Assembly (NCBI GenBank): GCA_035540375.1
Contig: DATLGO010000056.1
Location: 1-33,988, forward strand
Direction of reading: 5' to 3'
Origin: Candidatus Thermoplasmatota archaeon
GTDB lineage: Archaea; Thermoplasmatota; SW-10-69-26; JACQPN01; JAJPHT01
DNA length: 33,988 bases
Below the pieces are notes generated by a model. The model was not told the DNA's origin, searched no databases, and saw only the letters and a program-made list of their open reading frames with translations. This document shows positions 15,240 through 23,326 of this stretch, piece after piece. Numbering within the stretch: position 1 is the first letter of the stretch; each line of letters begins with the position of its first letter. The translations under genes and the position numbers were made by a program.

Positions 15240-15491
15240 TCAGCGGTCCGGAGCGGGTTCTCCGGGGGCGCATTCGGTCGCGGTCACGCCTCCGCTCGAA
15301 GGGCTCCAGGGATGCGTGGGCTCGACGTAGGCGCGGCAATCGCCGGGCCCGAGCGCGGGCGGCGCCCTCAGGTCGTCCGCGGCGAGCGCCGCGGCTCCGG
15401 CGACGAGCAGGGCGGCCGCGAGGGCGATTCCGATCTTGGCTGGGTTGCGCATGTTGGTTTCACCGCTCCCGACGTCGCCTTTCCGAGCCAT
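15240..15491 (-). CDS. Small exported protein, unknown function
   Basis: 83 residues. A good Shine-Dalgarno (GGGGGAG, 15501-15507 on this strand) nine bases before the ATG supports the start. After a short polar N-terminus, residues 18-37 (IGIALAAALLVAGAAALAAD) form a signal peptide or membrane helix with an Ala-x-Ala-like cleavage region, leaving about 45 residues with two cysteines (GDCRAY and ATECAP) that could form one disulfide. No family recognised. It is upstream of the dodecin gene on the same strand, 92 bases away, and divergent from the membrane regulator at 15590. Confidence 0.6.
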   Translation of the reverse strand: MARKGDVGSGETNMRNPAKIGIALAAALLVAGAAALAADDLRAPPALGPGDCRAYVEPTHPWSPSSGGVTATECAPGEPAPDR

Positions 15492-15559
15492 GCCTTCTCT
15501 CTCCCCCTTTTTTCGCCGGTCATCAAGGTTCTCTCCGTCGTTTTTCGCCGTCGCAAGGG

Positions 15560-15565
15560 TTAACG
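15560..15565 (+). promoter_or_regulatory. TATA-like TTAACG deciding a TTG start
   Basis: TTAACG, part of the palindrome GTTAAC, is centred 27.5 bases before the TTG at 15590. The frame has no ATG or GTG at a sensible place, so this spacing is the main support for a leaderless TTG start. Confidence 0.5.
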
Positions 15566-15589
15566 AAACGGAGGCCCCATCCGGTTCGC

Positions 15590-16348
15590 TTGCTTCCGAT
15601 CCTCGCGGCCTTCGCCGTCGCCCTCGCGGGACTTCCGGTCCCCGCCGCGGGCAGCGAGTCCTCGCCCGCGGCCGGCGAGCCGGCCTTTGCGGCCGCCGCC
15701 TCGCTCGTTCTCTTCGGCTTCCTCGTCATCGAGCCCCCGGGACCCTCGACCGCGAGCGGTCGGGCGGAAAGCGGTCGCGTCCCGATGACCGCGAGCCCCT
15801 TCCGCGCCGACACGACGCGTCCGCTCGGCCATTTCCGCGTGGTCGCGGACGTCCTCCGCGCGCTCCTCGACGCTTTGGCCCGGCTCGGGGGCGCCTTCGT
15901 GTTCCTCTGGAGCCGCCTCTCGCGGAGCGGGGTCCTGGACCATCCGACGCGTCGGCTCATCCTCGATCACCTCGCGAGGAGTCCCGGGGCCACCCTCTCG
16001 GACGTTTCGTCGAGCCTCAATCTGAACAGGAAGACGGCGGAATATCACGTCCGCCGACTCGTCCTCTGCGGCGCGCTGGTCGAAGCGCGCGAGCCGCCGT
16101 TCAGGAGGCTTTTCGTCGTTCCGCGGCCGCCGACCGTGGAGCCCCGGTCGACCCGCCACCGTCTCCTCGCGATCCTCGAGCGGGAAGGCGCCTTGACCCG
16201 ACAGGACCTCGCGGCGAGGATCGGCATCACGCCGCAGGGCCTCAGCCATCACCTCCTCGCGCTCGAATCCGACGGGATCGTGGCGCGTCGGGGCCGCCTT
16301 TTCTTGCTCGCGCGGCCCGGTCAGCGAGGCGCGAGCGGCGGCCCGTGA
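15590..16348 (+). CDS. Membrane-anchored regulator with two winged-helix domains
   Basis: With the TTG at 15590 the product is 252 residues. Residues 1-20 and about 31-48 are hydrophobic (a signal-anchor and a second membrane helix), then a long helix near 85-112. Two winged helices follow: residues 118-175 (HPTRRLILDHLARSPG..., recognition helix SSLNLNRKTAEYHVRRL) and 187-240 (TRHRLLAILEREGALTRQDL..., recognition helix ARIGITPQGLSHHLLAL). This MarR/ArsR-like tandem on a membrane stalk is seen in archaeal membrane-tethered regulators; the signal sensed is unknown. Its 3' end overlaps the convergent gene at 16321 by 28 bases. Start codon uncertain. Confidence 0.7.
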   Translation: MLPILAAFAVALAGLPVPAAGSESSPAAGEPAFAAAASLVLFGFLVIEPPGPSTASGRAESGRVPMTASPFRADTTRPLGHFRVVADVLRALLDALARLGGAFVFLWSRLSRSGVLDHPTRRLILDHLARSPGATLSDVSSSLNLNRKTAEYHVRRLVLCGALVEAREPPFRRLFVVPRPPTVEPRSTRHRLLAILEREGALTRQDLAARIGITPQGLSHHLLALESDGIVARRGRLFLLARPGQRGASGGP

Positions 16349-16896
16349 ACGGCTTCGACGATGACGCCGCGCTCAAGATCCAGGCTCCGGAAATCGCGCT
16401 CGAGCGCCTCCTCGCGCGCGCCGAGAACGGTGAGGACGACGGGCCAACGGAACCGCGACGCCCGAACGGCCGCGTTGAGGGCGCGCTGCGCCTCCGCGAC
16501 CGCTTCCCGCCGGTCGGACGACCAGCCCTCGCCGGCCCCCGCGCGGAGGGCGTCGAGGTCCCGTTGAGACGCCCGCAGCCCCTCCCCGTCCTCGAAGCCA
16601 TCGAGGAATTCCTGCGCGAGCAGCTCCGCGACCGCCCCGTCCGTCACGAGGACGCCCTCGCCCGCGCGCGCGTTGCGCCGCACGGGGGGCGTGCCGCGCG
16701 GCACCGCTTCGATCCAGTCCGAAACATGCGGCGGCGTTTCGGCCGGGCGACCGTCGTCGTCGAGGTCGACCGAACGGGCCCCAGGAGCGCCAGAACCGTT
16801 CCCCCGAAGATCCGCGAGCCAGAATTCGCGGAACGCGCGCCCCTCCGTTCCCGCGCCGTCGCAGACGACGATCAGGATGGCGCGCGCCCGGTTCAC
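16321..16896 (-). CDS. Unknown protein co-transcribed with thioredoxin
   Basis: 191 residues from a GTG start lying one base after the stop of the thioredoxin gene, so it is almost surely in the same operon. The N-terminus (ARAILIVVCDGAGTEG) looks like a first beta strand and phosphate-type loop of an alpha/beta fold, and a later strand (WPVVLTVLGAREEALERDF) supports this. The middle (about 85-140) is helical and charged. A pair of overlapping longer frames on the other strand are Arg-rich and not plausible. I do not recognise the family; a redox-linked role is suggested only by position. One Cys (Cys12) is present. Confidence 0.65.
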   Translation of the reverse strand: MNRARAILIVVCDGAGTEGRAFREFWLADLRGNGSGAPGARSVDLDDDGRPAETPPHVSDWIEAVPRGTPPVRRNARAGEGVLVTDGAVAELLAQEFLDGFEDGEGLRASQRDLDALRAGAGEGWSSDRREAVAEAQRALNAAVRASRFRWPVVLTVLGAREEALERDFRSLDLERGVIVEAVHGPPLAPR

Positions 16897-16897
16897 G

Positions 16898-17212
16898 TCA
16901 ACGCGCCTCGAGCGCGTCCTTGAGGCGGTCCTTCGCGGTCACGCCGACGAAACGACGGATCTCGCGGCCCTTGCGGAACACGATGAGCGTGGGAACGCCC
17001 ATGACGCCGAAGCGACCCGCGACATTGGGGCTCGCATCGATGTCGAGCTTGCCGATCCGGGCGCTTCCCCCCGTCTCCTCGGCGAGCTCCTTGAGGATCG
17101 GTTCCTGGTAGCGGCAGGGGCCGCACCATTCGGCGGAGAAATCCACGAGAACGTTCTCGTCGCCGATGAAGGGCTCGAAGCTCTGGTCGTCCAGCTCCAC
17201 GACGGGAGGCAT
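16898..17212 (-). CDS. trxA: Thioredoxin
   Basis: 104 residues with the active site Trp29-Cys30-Gly31-Pro32-Cys33 and the cis-proline Pro74 in MGVPTLIVF. The other thioredoxin features are visible: buried Asp near residue 24 (VLVDFSAEWC) and the FVG loop near the end. It reduces protein disulfides in the cytosol and could recycle the peroxiredoxin encoded at 5999 (inference). The ATG is 26.5 bases from a CTTAAG box (17236-17241, this strand), so the transcript is probably leaderless. It is followed one base later by the unknown gene at 16896. Confidence 0.96.
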   Translation of the reverse strand: MPPVVELDDQSFEPFIGDENVLVDFSAEWCGPCRYQEPILKELAEETGGSARIGKLDIDASPNVAGRFGVMGVPTLIVFRKGREIRRFVGVTAKDRLKDALEAR

Positions 17213-17235
17213 CCTTTGTGATTGGGCCTTTTTCG

Positions 17236-17241
17236 CTTAAG
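17236..17241 (-). promoter_or_regulatory. TATA box CTTAAG of trxA
   Basis: The palindromic CTTAAG is centred 26.5 bases before the trxA ATG at 17212 on the minus strand. Confidence 0.65.
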
Positions 17242-17331
17242 TCGCTTCCCGCCGGACGACGCCTGAAACCGGCCGCGGGAACGACCGATCGGCGACAACC
17301 CTCATGAAGGGTCATTGGACGAGAAGAGGCC

Positions 17332-17820
17332 ATGAGGAACGCCGAGAAGGTCAAGCGCCCGCTCGACACCAACGTGCGGGGTGCGGAGCGCAGCGCCCTT
17401 CTCCACGGTCTCGCCGAGGAAGCGGCGTTCAAAGGCAATCGCGACGTCCCCCACAACCCGAAGGACGCCCCGGCGTGGGCCGCGTTCAAGCGCCTCGTCG
17501 CGGCCTCGTGGCCCGGCGTGCGCGAAGCGGACGCCGAGCGTTACAAGGGGCGGGACGAGGCGCTTGCGGCCTTCGTCGCCGAGCGCGCGGGTTGGGACGA
17601 AGCCGACGTCCTCGGGCATCTCGAAACCCTTCGGGAGGAGGCGCTCGGCGAAGCGGCCGAGCGTGGTCCGCCCGGCGTCGCGGAGCCGGACGTGTTCGCG
17701 ACGCCGCCCGCGGAGACCGAGGACCGGCGCGCCTGGTTCGAGCGCGCCTCGCGCCGCGGAGCCGGCGGCGGGAACGAGCCGCGGGAAAGCGGGTTCGGGC
17801 CCGGCGGGGAGGCTCGTTGA
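17332..17820 (+). CDS. Unknown charged helical protein
   Basis: 162 residues, rich in Ala, Glu and Arg. The first 100 residues look folded and helical, with aromatic positions (AWAAFKRLVAASWPGV, AAFVAERAGWDEADVL); the C-terminal 45 residues are low-complexity Gly/Arg/Glu/Pro and probably disordered. No motif is recognised. Its stop overlaps the ATG of the next gene by one base (TGATG), so the two are translated together. The upstream gap is shared with divergent trxA and contains a weak box near 17302-17307 (CATGAA). Confidence 0.6.
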   Translation: MRNAEKVKRPLDTNVRGAERSALLHGLAEEAAFKGNRDVPHNPKDAPAWAAFKRLVAASWPGVREADAERYKGRDEALAAFVAERAGWDEADVLGHLETLREEALGEAAERGPPGVAEPDVFATPPAETEDRRAWFERASRRGAGGGNEPRESGFGPGGEAR

Positions 17821-18185
17821 TGCCCCGCCGCAAGCCGTCGTCCGTGTCGCCTTCGGGCGAGCGGTTCCTGAACGAGGCGGGCGCCGAGGACGTCACGCTC
17901 GACGACGAAGGTTCCCGGGGCCCGACGGGCAACGCGGAAACGAGCGCCGACAACAGCCTCATGAGCGAGGATCTCGCGTTCCGGTCGAACCCCCCGGACG
18001 CGACCGCGCGCACTTACGAGATGCAACGCAAGCGAGGACATGACACCGCGAAGGACGACGTGACCGTGACGGGAAGCGCCATGCCCAGGACGAGAGGCCA
18101 CCGCGGAGGCCATCCGCTCACGGGCGCCGCAGAGGAGGAGGCGCGCGAAGCCGCGGCGTGGAGACGCAAGAAGGGCCTCGAGTGA
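17820..18185 (+). CDS. Unknown hydrophilic, probably disordered protein
   Basis: 121 residues starting at the ATG that overlaps the previous stop. The composition is extremely polar: Arg, Glu, Asp, Gly and Thr dominate and there are almost no hydrophobic clusters. The first 70 residues are acidic, the last 50 basic (TRGHRGGHPLTG ... WRRKKGLE), so the protein has a charge gradient. Such proteins can be stress- or nucleic-acid-associated, but nothing specific supports either. It forms an operon with the gene at 17332 and ends 32 bases before the deacetylase gene, which has its own TATA. Confidence 0.55.
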   Translation: MPRRKPSSVSPSGERFLNEAGAEDVTLDDEGSRGPTGNAETSADNSLMSEDLAFRSNPPDATARTYEMQRKRGHDTAKDDVTVTGSAMPRTRGHRGGHPLTGAAEEEAREAAAWRRKKGLE

Positions 18186-18189
18186 AGCG

Positions 18190-18195
18190 TTAAGG
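18190..18195 (+). promoter_or_regulatory. TATA-like TTAAGG before a GTG start
   Basis: TTAAGG is centred 25.5 bases before the GTG at 18218, supporting this non-ATG start. Confidence 0.5.
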
Positions 18196-18217
18196 ACACG
18201 CGTCGGGATCGACCGGC

Positions 18218-19228
18218 GTGAAGCGCGGCCTCCTCTACGACCACGACGCCTTCGACCGGCACGACACGGGCTTCCACGTCGAGAACGCGACGCGGCTCGT
18301 CGAGGCCCGTCGGGCGCTCGCGCGGCTCGATTGCGCGGGCGTCGAGACCGTCGCGGCGGCGCCGGCGTCGCGGAGCCTGCTCCGCCGAGTCCACCCCGAT
18401 GAGCATCTCGACGCGGTGGAAGCGCAGTGCGCGCGGAGCGAGGCGTTCGACGCGGACACGCCCGTCGTTCCGGCCTCGTGGCGCGCCGCGCTGCTCGCCT
18501 CGGGCGCCGCGGCCGACGCGGCCGTCCGGACGCTCAAGGGTGACGCCGACGCGGCCTTCGTCCTCTCGCGACCTCCGGGGCACCACGCGACGCCGACCCG
18601 CGCGATGGGCTTCTGCCTCCTCAACCACGCGGCCGTCGCCGCCGAGGCCGCGCTCGCCGCGGGCGCGCGCCGCGTCGCGATCGTGGACCCGGACGTGCAC
18701 CACGGCAACGGGACGCAGGACGCGTTCTACGCGCGCCGCGACGTCTTCTACGCGAGCCTCCACGAATGGCCGCTCTACCCCGGCACGGGCGCGGCCGGCG
18801 AGCGCGGCGCGGGCGCGGGTCTCGGCTACACGCTCAACATGCCTGTTCCCGCGGCGACGGGCGAGCGCGGATTCGACGGGCTCGTCGAAGGGCTGCTCCT
18901 CCCGGCCCTGCGGGCCTTCGCGCCGGACCTTCTTGTCGTGAGCGCGGGGTACGACGCGCACGCGGCGGACCCGCTCGGTCACCTGCTCCTCTCGAGCCTC
19001 TACTACCACGACCTGTTCTCGAAGCTCGCGGCGATCGCGCCCGTCGTCGCCGTCCTCGAGGGGGGCTACGATCCCGTCGCGCTCGGCCGGAGCGTCGCGG
19101 GGAGCGTCGCGGCCCTCGCGGGCGCGTCGCCTCCCGCGTGGCCCGAGGCGCGTCAGCCGGGGCGCGACCTCGGGTCGCTCGTCGAGGACCTGCGGAAGCT
19201 CCACGCGGACGCGGGCCCGCTCGCGTGA
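18218..19228 (+). CDS. Histone deacetylase-family (AcuC/APAH-like) hydrolase
   Basis: 336 residues from a GTG. The arginase-deacetylase fold signatures are all present: RPPGHHAT with catalytic His122-His123, zinc ligands Asp159 and His161 in DPDVHHGNGTQ, and Asp246 in SAGYDAHAADPLG, plus EGGYD near the end. The usual 'DWDVHHG' reads DPDVHHG here (Pro158). It removes acyl groups from lysine side chains, acetylpolyamines or similar amides; the substrate cannot be told. A basic Lys-rich protein at 33844 and other chromatin-like proteins are possible targets, but this is speculation. Its stop abuts the stop of the convergent gene (TGATCA, 19226-19231). Confidence 0.93.
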   Translation: MKRGLLYDHDAFDRHDTGFHVENATRLVEARRALARLDCAGVETVAAAPASRSLLRRVHPDEHLDAVEAQCARSEAFDADTPVVPASWRAALLASGAAADAAVRTLKGDADAAFVLSRPPGHHATPTRAMGFCLLNHAAVAAEAALAAGARRVAIVDPDVHHGNGTQDAFYARRDVFYASLHEWPLYPGTGAAGERGAGAGLGYTLNMPVPAATGERGFDGLVEGLLLPALRAFAPDLLVVSAGYDAHAADPLGHLLLSSLYYHDLFSKLAAIAPVVAVLEGGYDPVALGRSVAGSVAALAGASPPAWPEARQPGRDLGSLVEDLRKLHADAGPLA

Positions 19229-20194
19229 TCAGGCGTCGGCGAGGGGCACGCCCGCGAGGGCGAGCACGGAGAGCACGTCCTCCGCGGTCGCGCCCGGCGC
19301 AAGCATGTACGCGGCGTCGCGCTCCCCGTAGCGGAAGCCCGTGACGAGGCCGCGCTGCTCGAGGAGGGATTCCACCATGTCGAGCTTGCCGCGGATCTCC
19401 TCCGCGCTTTGCGCGAGCGCCACGGCGACGTGCGGGCCGTCGATCGCGGGCCCGGCGGGGATCGGCTCGGGCGCGGCCGCGGACGGCGGCGCGGGAGCGG
19501 GCTCGGCCGCGGCGCGCTGGGCCGCGAGCCAGGCGGGCGAAGGGGCGTCGACCGCGGGCGGGGGCGCGCCGGCCTGTCCGAGGCCCGCAAGCGCGGCGCC
19601 GACGGCTTCGCCTTCGAAGCCGGGGGCGGGCCCCGCGCGCGAGAACGAGGGCGCGCGCATCGCGGTCGCGACCGCCTGGGGATCGCTCGGCGGCCGCCAC
19701 TTGATGAGGTTGCCCCATTCGCCGGGGAGCGGCTCCTCGTCGGGATCGCCGCGCGCGCGGCGCGGGCTCACCGCGAGGCCGAGGAGGATGCCGAGGACCC
19801 CGGCGCCGTAGCCGCCCCACACCATCTCGGGCTGGATGTCGTTCTTGACGTGTTCGAGGACGAAGGCGCCGCGCGCCTCGTCCCAGCGGTAGGTCGCGAG
19901 GAGCCATTGACCGCTCTTCACGGCCACGCCGTCGAGGGGGACGACGAAGCGGCCGGTGCCGTCGTTGAGCGTCACGGCGATGCCGCCGCCGTGGGGCTCC
20001 GCCCGCACCACCTTGCCGTGGAGCCGCACGACGTCGCCGAAGCGCTCGCGCAGGGTCGCGTCGTCGCCCGCCGCGGCCCATCCCTCCGCGCTCACGCTCG
20101 CGGCGAACAGGACCCAATAGGCGTGAAGCCCCGCGGTGGCGACGACGAGCCCCACCCCCGCCGCGATGATCCAGCGCGCGCGCTCGCGCTCCAT
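19229..20194 (-). CDS. Membrane protein with OB-fold-like domain, unknown function
   Basis: 321 residues. An N-terminal membrane helix (about 8-31) is followed by a beta-rich domain (about 55-115: RLHGKVVRAEPHGGG, VTLNDGTGRFVVPLDG, KSGQWLLATYRWDE) that has the look of an OB fold as in the NfeD or CcmE-like group. A second hydrophobic segment (about 125-141) comes next, then a long Ala/Pro-rich linker (about 170-255) and a compact C-terminal domain (about 256-321, VAVALAQSAEEIRGKLDMVESLLEQ ...). The ATG at 20194 lies 25.5 bases from a CTAATC box (20217-20222, this strand). No family name can be given. Confidence 0.7.
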   Translation of the reverse strand: MERERARWIIAAGVGLVVATAGLHAYWVLFAASVSAEGWAAAGDDATLRERFGDVVRLHGKVVRAEPHGGGIAVTLNDGTGRFVVPLDGVAVKSGQWLLATYRWDEARGAFVLEHVKNDIQPEMVWGGYGAGVLGILLGLAVSPRRARGDPDEEPLPGEWGNLIKWRPPSDPQAVATAMRAPSFSRAGPAPGFEGEAVGAALAGLGQAGAPPPAVDAPSPAWLAAQRAAAEPAPAPPSAAAPEPIPAGPAIDGPHVAVALAQSAEEIRGKLDMVESLLEQRGLVTGFRYGERDAAYMLAPGATAEDVLSVLALAGVPLADA

Positions 20195-20283
20195 GCGCGG
20201 GGTCCGTCGCGCCGGCGATTAGAAGCTTCCCTTTCCGGCCCCCGGCGACCGCCCGTTTCGAAGGCGTTCCGGCATCCCCAAAA

Positions 20284-20311
20284 GGTTATGAAAGGGTCCC
20301 CCTTTCGCTAG
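20284..20311 (+). promoter_or_regulatory. lipA leader: TATA-like box, 7-bp hairpin and 7-codon mini-frame
   Basis: TTATGA near 20286-20291 may be the TATA of the lipA operon. Overlapping it are a perfect 7-bp inverted repeat (GAAAGGG 20290-20296 / CCCTTTC 20300-20306) and a tiny frame ATG-...-TAG at 20288-20311 (MKGSPFR). Which element matters is unknown: it could be an operator or chance. If transcription starts near 20315 the mini-frame would not be transcribed. Confidence 0.35.
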
Positions 20312-20325
20312 CCAAATCGGCGCAC

Positions 20326-20329
20326 GGAG
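20326..20329 (+). promoter_or_regulatory. Shine-Dalgarno GGAG deciding the lipA TTG start
   Basis: GGAG lies seven bases before the TTG at 20337. No ATG or GTG exists between the upstream stop (20289) and the conserved N-terminus, so TTG is the best start. Confidence 0.5.
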
Positions 20330-20336
20330 CGAGATT

Positions 20337-21272
20337 TTGGCGGCGCGTTTCCCGGTGTGGTTGACGATCTCGCCCCCAGGGGGCGAAGCCTATTCGCGCA
20401 TCAAGTCCACGCTGCGCGAGCGGTCGCTCCACACCGTCTGCGAGGAGGCGCGCTGCCCCAACGTCGCCGAGTGCTGGAGCTCCGGCACGGCGACCTTCAT
20501 GCTCATGGGGGACACGTGCACGCGCGGCTGCCGCTTCTGCGCCGTCAAGACCGCGAAGAACCCGGCGCCCCTCGACCCGGACGAGCCCGCGAAGGTCTCG
20601 CAGTCGGTTGGCCTCATGGGCCTCACGTACGTCGTCCTCACGAGCGTCGACCGCGACGACCTCCCCGACCAGGGGGCGGGCCACTTCGCGGCCGTCGTCC
20701 GCCGCCTCAAGGAGGACCACCCCGGCCTCCTCGTCGAGGTCCTCATCCCCGACTTCCAGGGGGACGAGGCGCTTCTCGCGGAGGTCGTCCGCGCCGGCCC
20801 CGACGTCGTCGCCCACAACGTCGAGACGGTGCGCCGCCTCACGCCCACGGTCCGCGACCCTCGGGCGACGTACGACCAGAGCCTCGCGGTGCTCCGCGCC
20901 CTGAAGCGCCTCGATCCGACGCGCAAGACGAAGTCGAGCCTCATGCTCGGGCTCGGCGAGACCGAGGACGAGGTGCTCGACGCCCTCGTGGACCTCCGGG
21001 CGGCCGACGTGGACGTCGTCACGTTCGGCCAATACCTGCGCCCCTCGTCGTGGCACCTGCCCGTCGTCGAGTTCGTGAAGCCCGGGACGTTCGACGAGTA
21101 CGCGGCCATCGCCCGCGACATGGGCTTCCTCTACGCAGCCTCCGGGCCGCTCGTGCGCTCGTCCTACAAGGCGGGCGAGCTCTTCCTTTCCAACCTGCTC
21201 GCGCGAGAGCGCCGCGCCGCGGCGCTCGCGGACGACACGGGAGGTTCCCCGATCCATGCAAGCGAAGTCTGA
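20337..21272 (+). CDS. lipA: Lipoyl synthase (radical SAM)
   Basis: 311 residues. The auxiliary cluster cysteines Cys35, Cys40 and Cys46 form the C-x4-C-x5-C motif; the radical-SAM cluster cysteines are Cys61, Cys65 and Cys68 in [10 protein letters not shown]; the C-terminal RSSY (274-277) supplies the serine ligand. It inserts two sulfurs into octanoyl groups on carrier lysines, here presumably the lipoyl domain of the E2 encoded two genes downstream. The start is TTG. It overlaps the next gene by 17 bases, so cofactor synthesis and apoenzyme are translated together. No lipB or lplA is in the window, so the octanoyl source is unknown. Confidence 0.95.
   Translation: MAARFPVWLTISPPGGEAYSRIKSTLRERSLHTVCEEARCPNVAECWSSGTATFMLMGDTCTRGCRFCAVKTAKNPAPLDPDEPAKVSQSVGLMGLTYVVLTSVDRDDLPDQGAGHFAAVVRRLKEDHPGLLVEVLIPDFQGDEALLAEVVRAGPDVVAHNVETVRRLTPTVRDPRATYDQSLAVLRALKRLDPTRKTKSSLMLGLGETEDEVLDALVDLRAADVDVVTFGQYLRPSSWHLPVVEFVKPGTFDEYAAIARDMGFLYAASGPLVRSSYKAGELFLSNLLARERRAAALADDTGGSPIHASEV
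21239..21245 (+). promoter_or_regulatory. Shine-Dalgarno GGGAGGT inside lipA for E1 alpha
   Basis: The strong GGGAGGT lies ten bases before the ATG at 21256, confirming that E1 alpha starts inside lipA rather than later. Internal genes here use ribosome-binding sites, unlike the leaderless first genes. Confidence 0.75.
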
Positions 21273-22341
21273 TCTCTTCCAGGTCCTGAAGCCGGACGGC
21301 ACCGTCGTCAAGGAGCGCGAGCCCGCCCTCAAGGAGGCCGAACTCGTCGCGATCTACGAGACGATGGTCCGCGTGCGCATGCTCAACGAGCGCGGGATGA
21401 ACCTCCAGCGCCAGGGCCGCATCAACTTCTACATCGGATCGGAGGGCCAGGAGGCCGTCCACGTCGGCGCGGGCGCCGCGCTCACGGGCGAAGACTGGTA
21501 CTTCCCGCACTACCGCGACCCGGGCGTCGCGCTCCTGCGCGGCGCGACCGTCGAGAGCATGGTGCACCAGCTCTACGGCAACGCGAAGGACCCGAACAAG
21601 GGCCGCCAGATGCCGAACCACTACGCCTACCGCGAGCAGAACTTCTTCTCCATCTCCTCGCCCCTCACCACGCAGGTCCCGCAGGCCGTCGGCGCGGCGT
21701 ACGCGATGAAGCTCCGCCGGGAGAAGCACGTCGCGGTCGCCTCGTTCGGCGACGGCTCGACCTCGGAGGGCGATTTCCACGTCGGCATGAACTTCGCCGC
21801 CGTCTGGAAGTGCCCGGTCGTCTTCCTCTGCCAGAACAACCAATATGCGATCTCGGTTCCCGTCCGCCTCCAGTCGGCGACGGACACCTTCGCCGAGAAG
21901 GCGATCGCGTACGGCATGGAGAGCCTGCGCGTGGACGGCAACGACGCCCTCGCGATGTACGTGGCGATGAAGCAGGCCGCCGACAAGGCGCGCCGCGGCG
22001 AGGGCCCCATGCTCATCGAGGCGGTCACCTTCCGCATGGGCCCGCACTCCTCCTCGGACGACCCGAAGCGATACGTCCCGCCGGCGCTTCTCGAGGAATG
22101 GAAGAAGAAGGACCCGATCGACCGGTTCCGGCTCTACCTCGAGAAGCGCGGCGCGTGGAACGCGGCGCGCGAGGAGAAGCTCCGCGCGGACGTCACGGCC
22201 GAGATCCAGGCCGCCGTGCAGGCCGCCGAAGCGACGGCGGCCCCGCCCGTCGAGGACGTCTTCACGGACGTCTTCGAGGAGATGACCCCGCAGCTCGAGA
22301 AGCAGCTCGCCGATCTCAAGCAGTACACGGAGGAACACTGA
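21256..22341 (+). CDS. pdhA: 2-oxoacid dehydrogenase E1 component, alpha subunit
   Basis: 361 residues. The thiamine diphosphate motif begins Gly165-Asp166-Gly167 ([11 protein letters not shown]) and ends with Asn194-Asn195 (QNNQYAIS). The serine-rich loop [17 protein letters not shown] matches the phosphorylatable loop of the heterotetrameric E1 family, and [12 protein letters not shown] the N-terminal half. With E1 beta it decarboxylates a 2-oxoacid and acylates lipoyl-E2. The sequence cannot decide between pyruvate and branched-chain 2-oxoacids. HSSSDDP is common in the branched-chain type. It overlaps lipA by 17 bases and E1 beta by one. Confidence 0.93.
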   Translation: MQAKSDLFQVLKPDGTVVKEREPALKEAELVAIYETMVRVRMLNERGMNLQRQGRINFYIGSEGQEAVHVGAGAALTGEDWYFPHYRDPGVALLRGATVESMVHQLYGNAKDPNKGRQMPNHYAYREQNFFSISSPLTTQVPQAVGAAYAMKLRREKHVAVASFGDGSTSEGDFHVGMNFAAVWKCPVVFLCQNNQYAISVPVRLQSATDTFAEKAIAYGMESLRVDGNDALAMYVAMKQAADKARRGEGPMLIEAVTFRMGPHSSSDDPKRYVPPALLEEWKKKDPIDRFRLYLEKRGAWNAAREEKLRADVTAEIQAAVQAAEATAAPPVEDVFTDVFEEMTPQLEKQLADLKQYTEEH

Positions 22342-23315
22342 TGCCCGAGATGACGCTCGTGCAGGCCGTCAACAACGCCCTGCTCACGGAGATGGACCAG
22401 GATGAGCGCGTCGTCGTCCTCGGCGAGGACGTCGGCAAGAACGGCGGCGTGTTCCGCGCGACGGACGGCCTCCAGGCCAAGTTCGGCGAGGCCCGCGTCA
22501 TCGACACGCCGCTTGCGGAGGCCGGCATCATCGGCGCCGCGATCGGCATGGCGCTCAACGGCCTGCGCCCGGTTCCGGAGATCCAGTTCCAGGACTTCAT
22601 CTTCCCCGCATTCGACCAGATCGTGAACGAGGCCGCGAAGATCCGCTACCGCTCGGGCGGCCAGTACACGGTCCCCATGGTCATCCGCACGCCGTACGGC
22701 GGCGGCATCCGCGGCGGGCACTACCACTCGCAGTCCGGCGAGGCGTACTTCACGCACACGCCCGGCCTCAAGGTCGTCATCCCGTCGAACCCCTACGACA
22801 CGAAGGGTCTCCTGATCGCCTCAATCCGCGACCCCGACCCCGTGATGTTCCTCGAGCCGAAGCGCATCTACCGCGCCATGAAGGCCGAGGTCCCGGACGG
22901 CGCGTACACGGTCCCCATCGGCAAGGCCGCGACCGCGCGCGAGGGCCAGGACGTCACGCTCCTCGCGTACGGCGCGATGCTCCACATCTCGCTCGAGGCC
23001 GCGAAGGAGGCCGAGGCCGAGGGCATCTCGTGCGAGGTCGTCGACCTGCGCTCGCTCGTGCCGCTCGACGAGGAAGCCGTCCTCAAGTCGGTGCGGAAGA
23101 CGGGCCGCGCGGTCATCGTCCACGAGGCGCCGCGCACGACGGGCTTCGGCGCCGAGCTTTCCGCGCTCATCGCGGAAGAGGCGATCGACGCGCTCGAGGC
23201 CCCGATCTACCGCGTGACCGGCTTCGACACGCCGTTCCCCTACACGCTCGAGCACGACTACATGCCCACGGTCGACCGCGTCCTCGCGGCGATCCGCAAG
23301 GCGAAGAGCTACTGA
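22341..23315 (+). CDS. pdhB: 2-oxoacid dehydrogenase E1 component, beta subunit
   Basis: 324 residues. It has the pyrimidine-binding domain ([41 protein letters not shown] with the activating Glu, [24 protein letters not shown]) and the transketolase C-terminal domain ([40 protein letters not shown]). It pairs with E1 alpha to form the alpha2-beta2 decarboxylase. Its ATG overlaps the alpha stop (TGATG) and is preceded by GGAGG at 22329-22333. Full length, no defects. Confidence 0.95.
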   Translation: MPEMTLVQAVNNALLTEMDQDERVVVLGEDVGKNGGVFRATDGLQAKFGEARVIDTPLAEAGIIGAAIGMALNGLRPVPEIQFQDFIFPAFDQIVNEAAKIRYRSGGQYTVPMVIRTPYGGGIRGGHYHSQSGEAYFTHTPGLKVVIPSNPYDTKGLLIASIRDPDPVMFLEPKRIYRAMKAEVPDGAYTVPIGKAATAREGQDVTLLAYGAMLHISLEAAKEAEAEGISCEVVDLRSLVPLDEEAVLKSVRKTGRAVIVHEAPRTTGFGAELSALIAEEAIDALEAPIYRVTGFDTPFPYTLEHDYMPTVDRVLAAIRKAKSY

Positions 23316-23326
23316 GGCGATCCACC

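Noticed and set aside
17302-17316. ACCCT-CATGA-AGGGT repeat as an operator
   Set aside because: Only five-base arms; too short to separate from chance in this composition.
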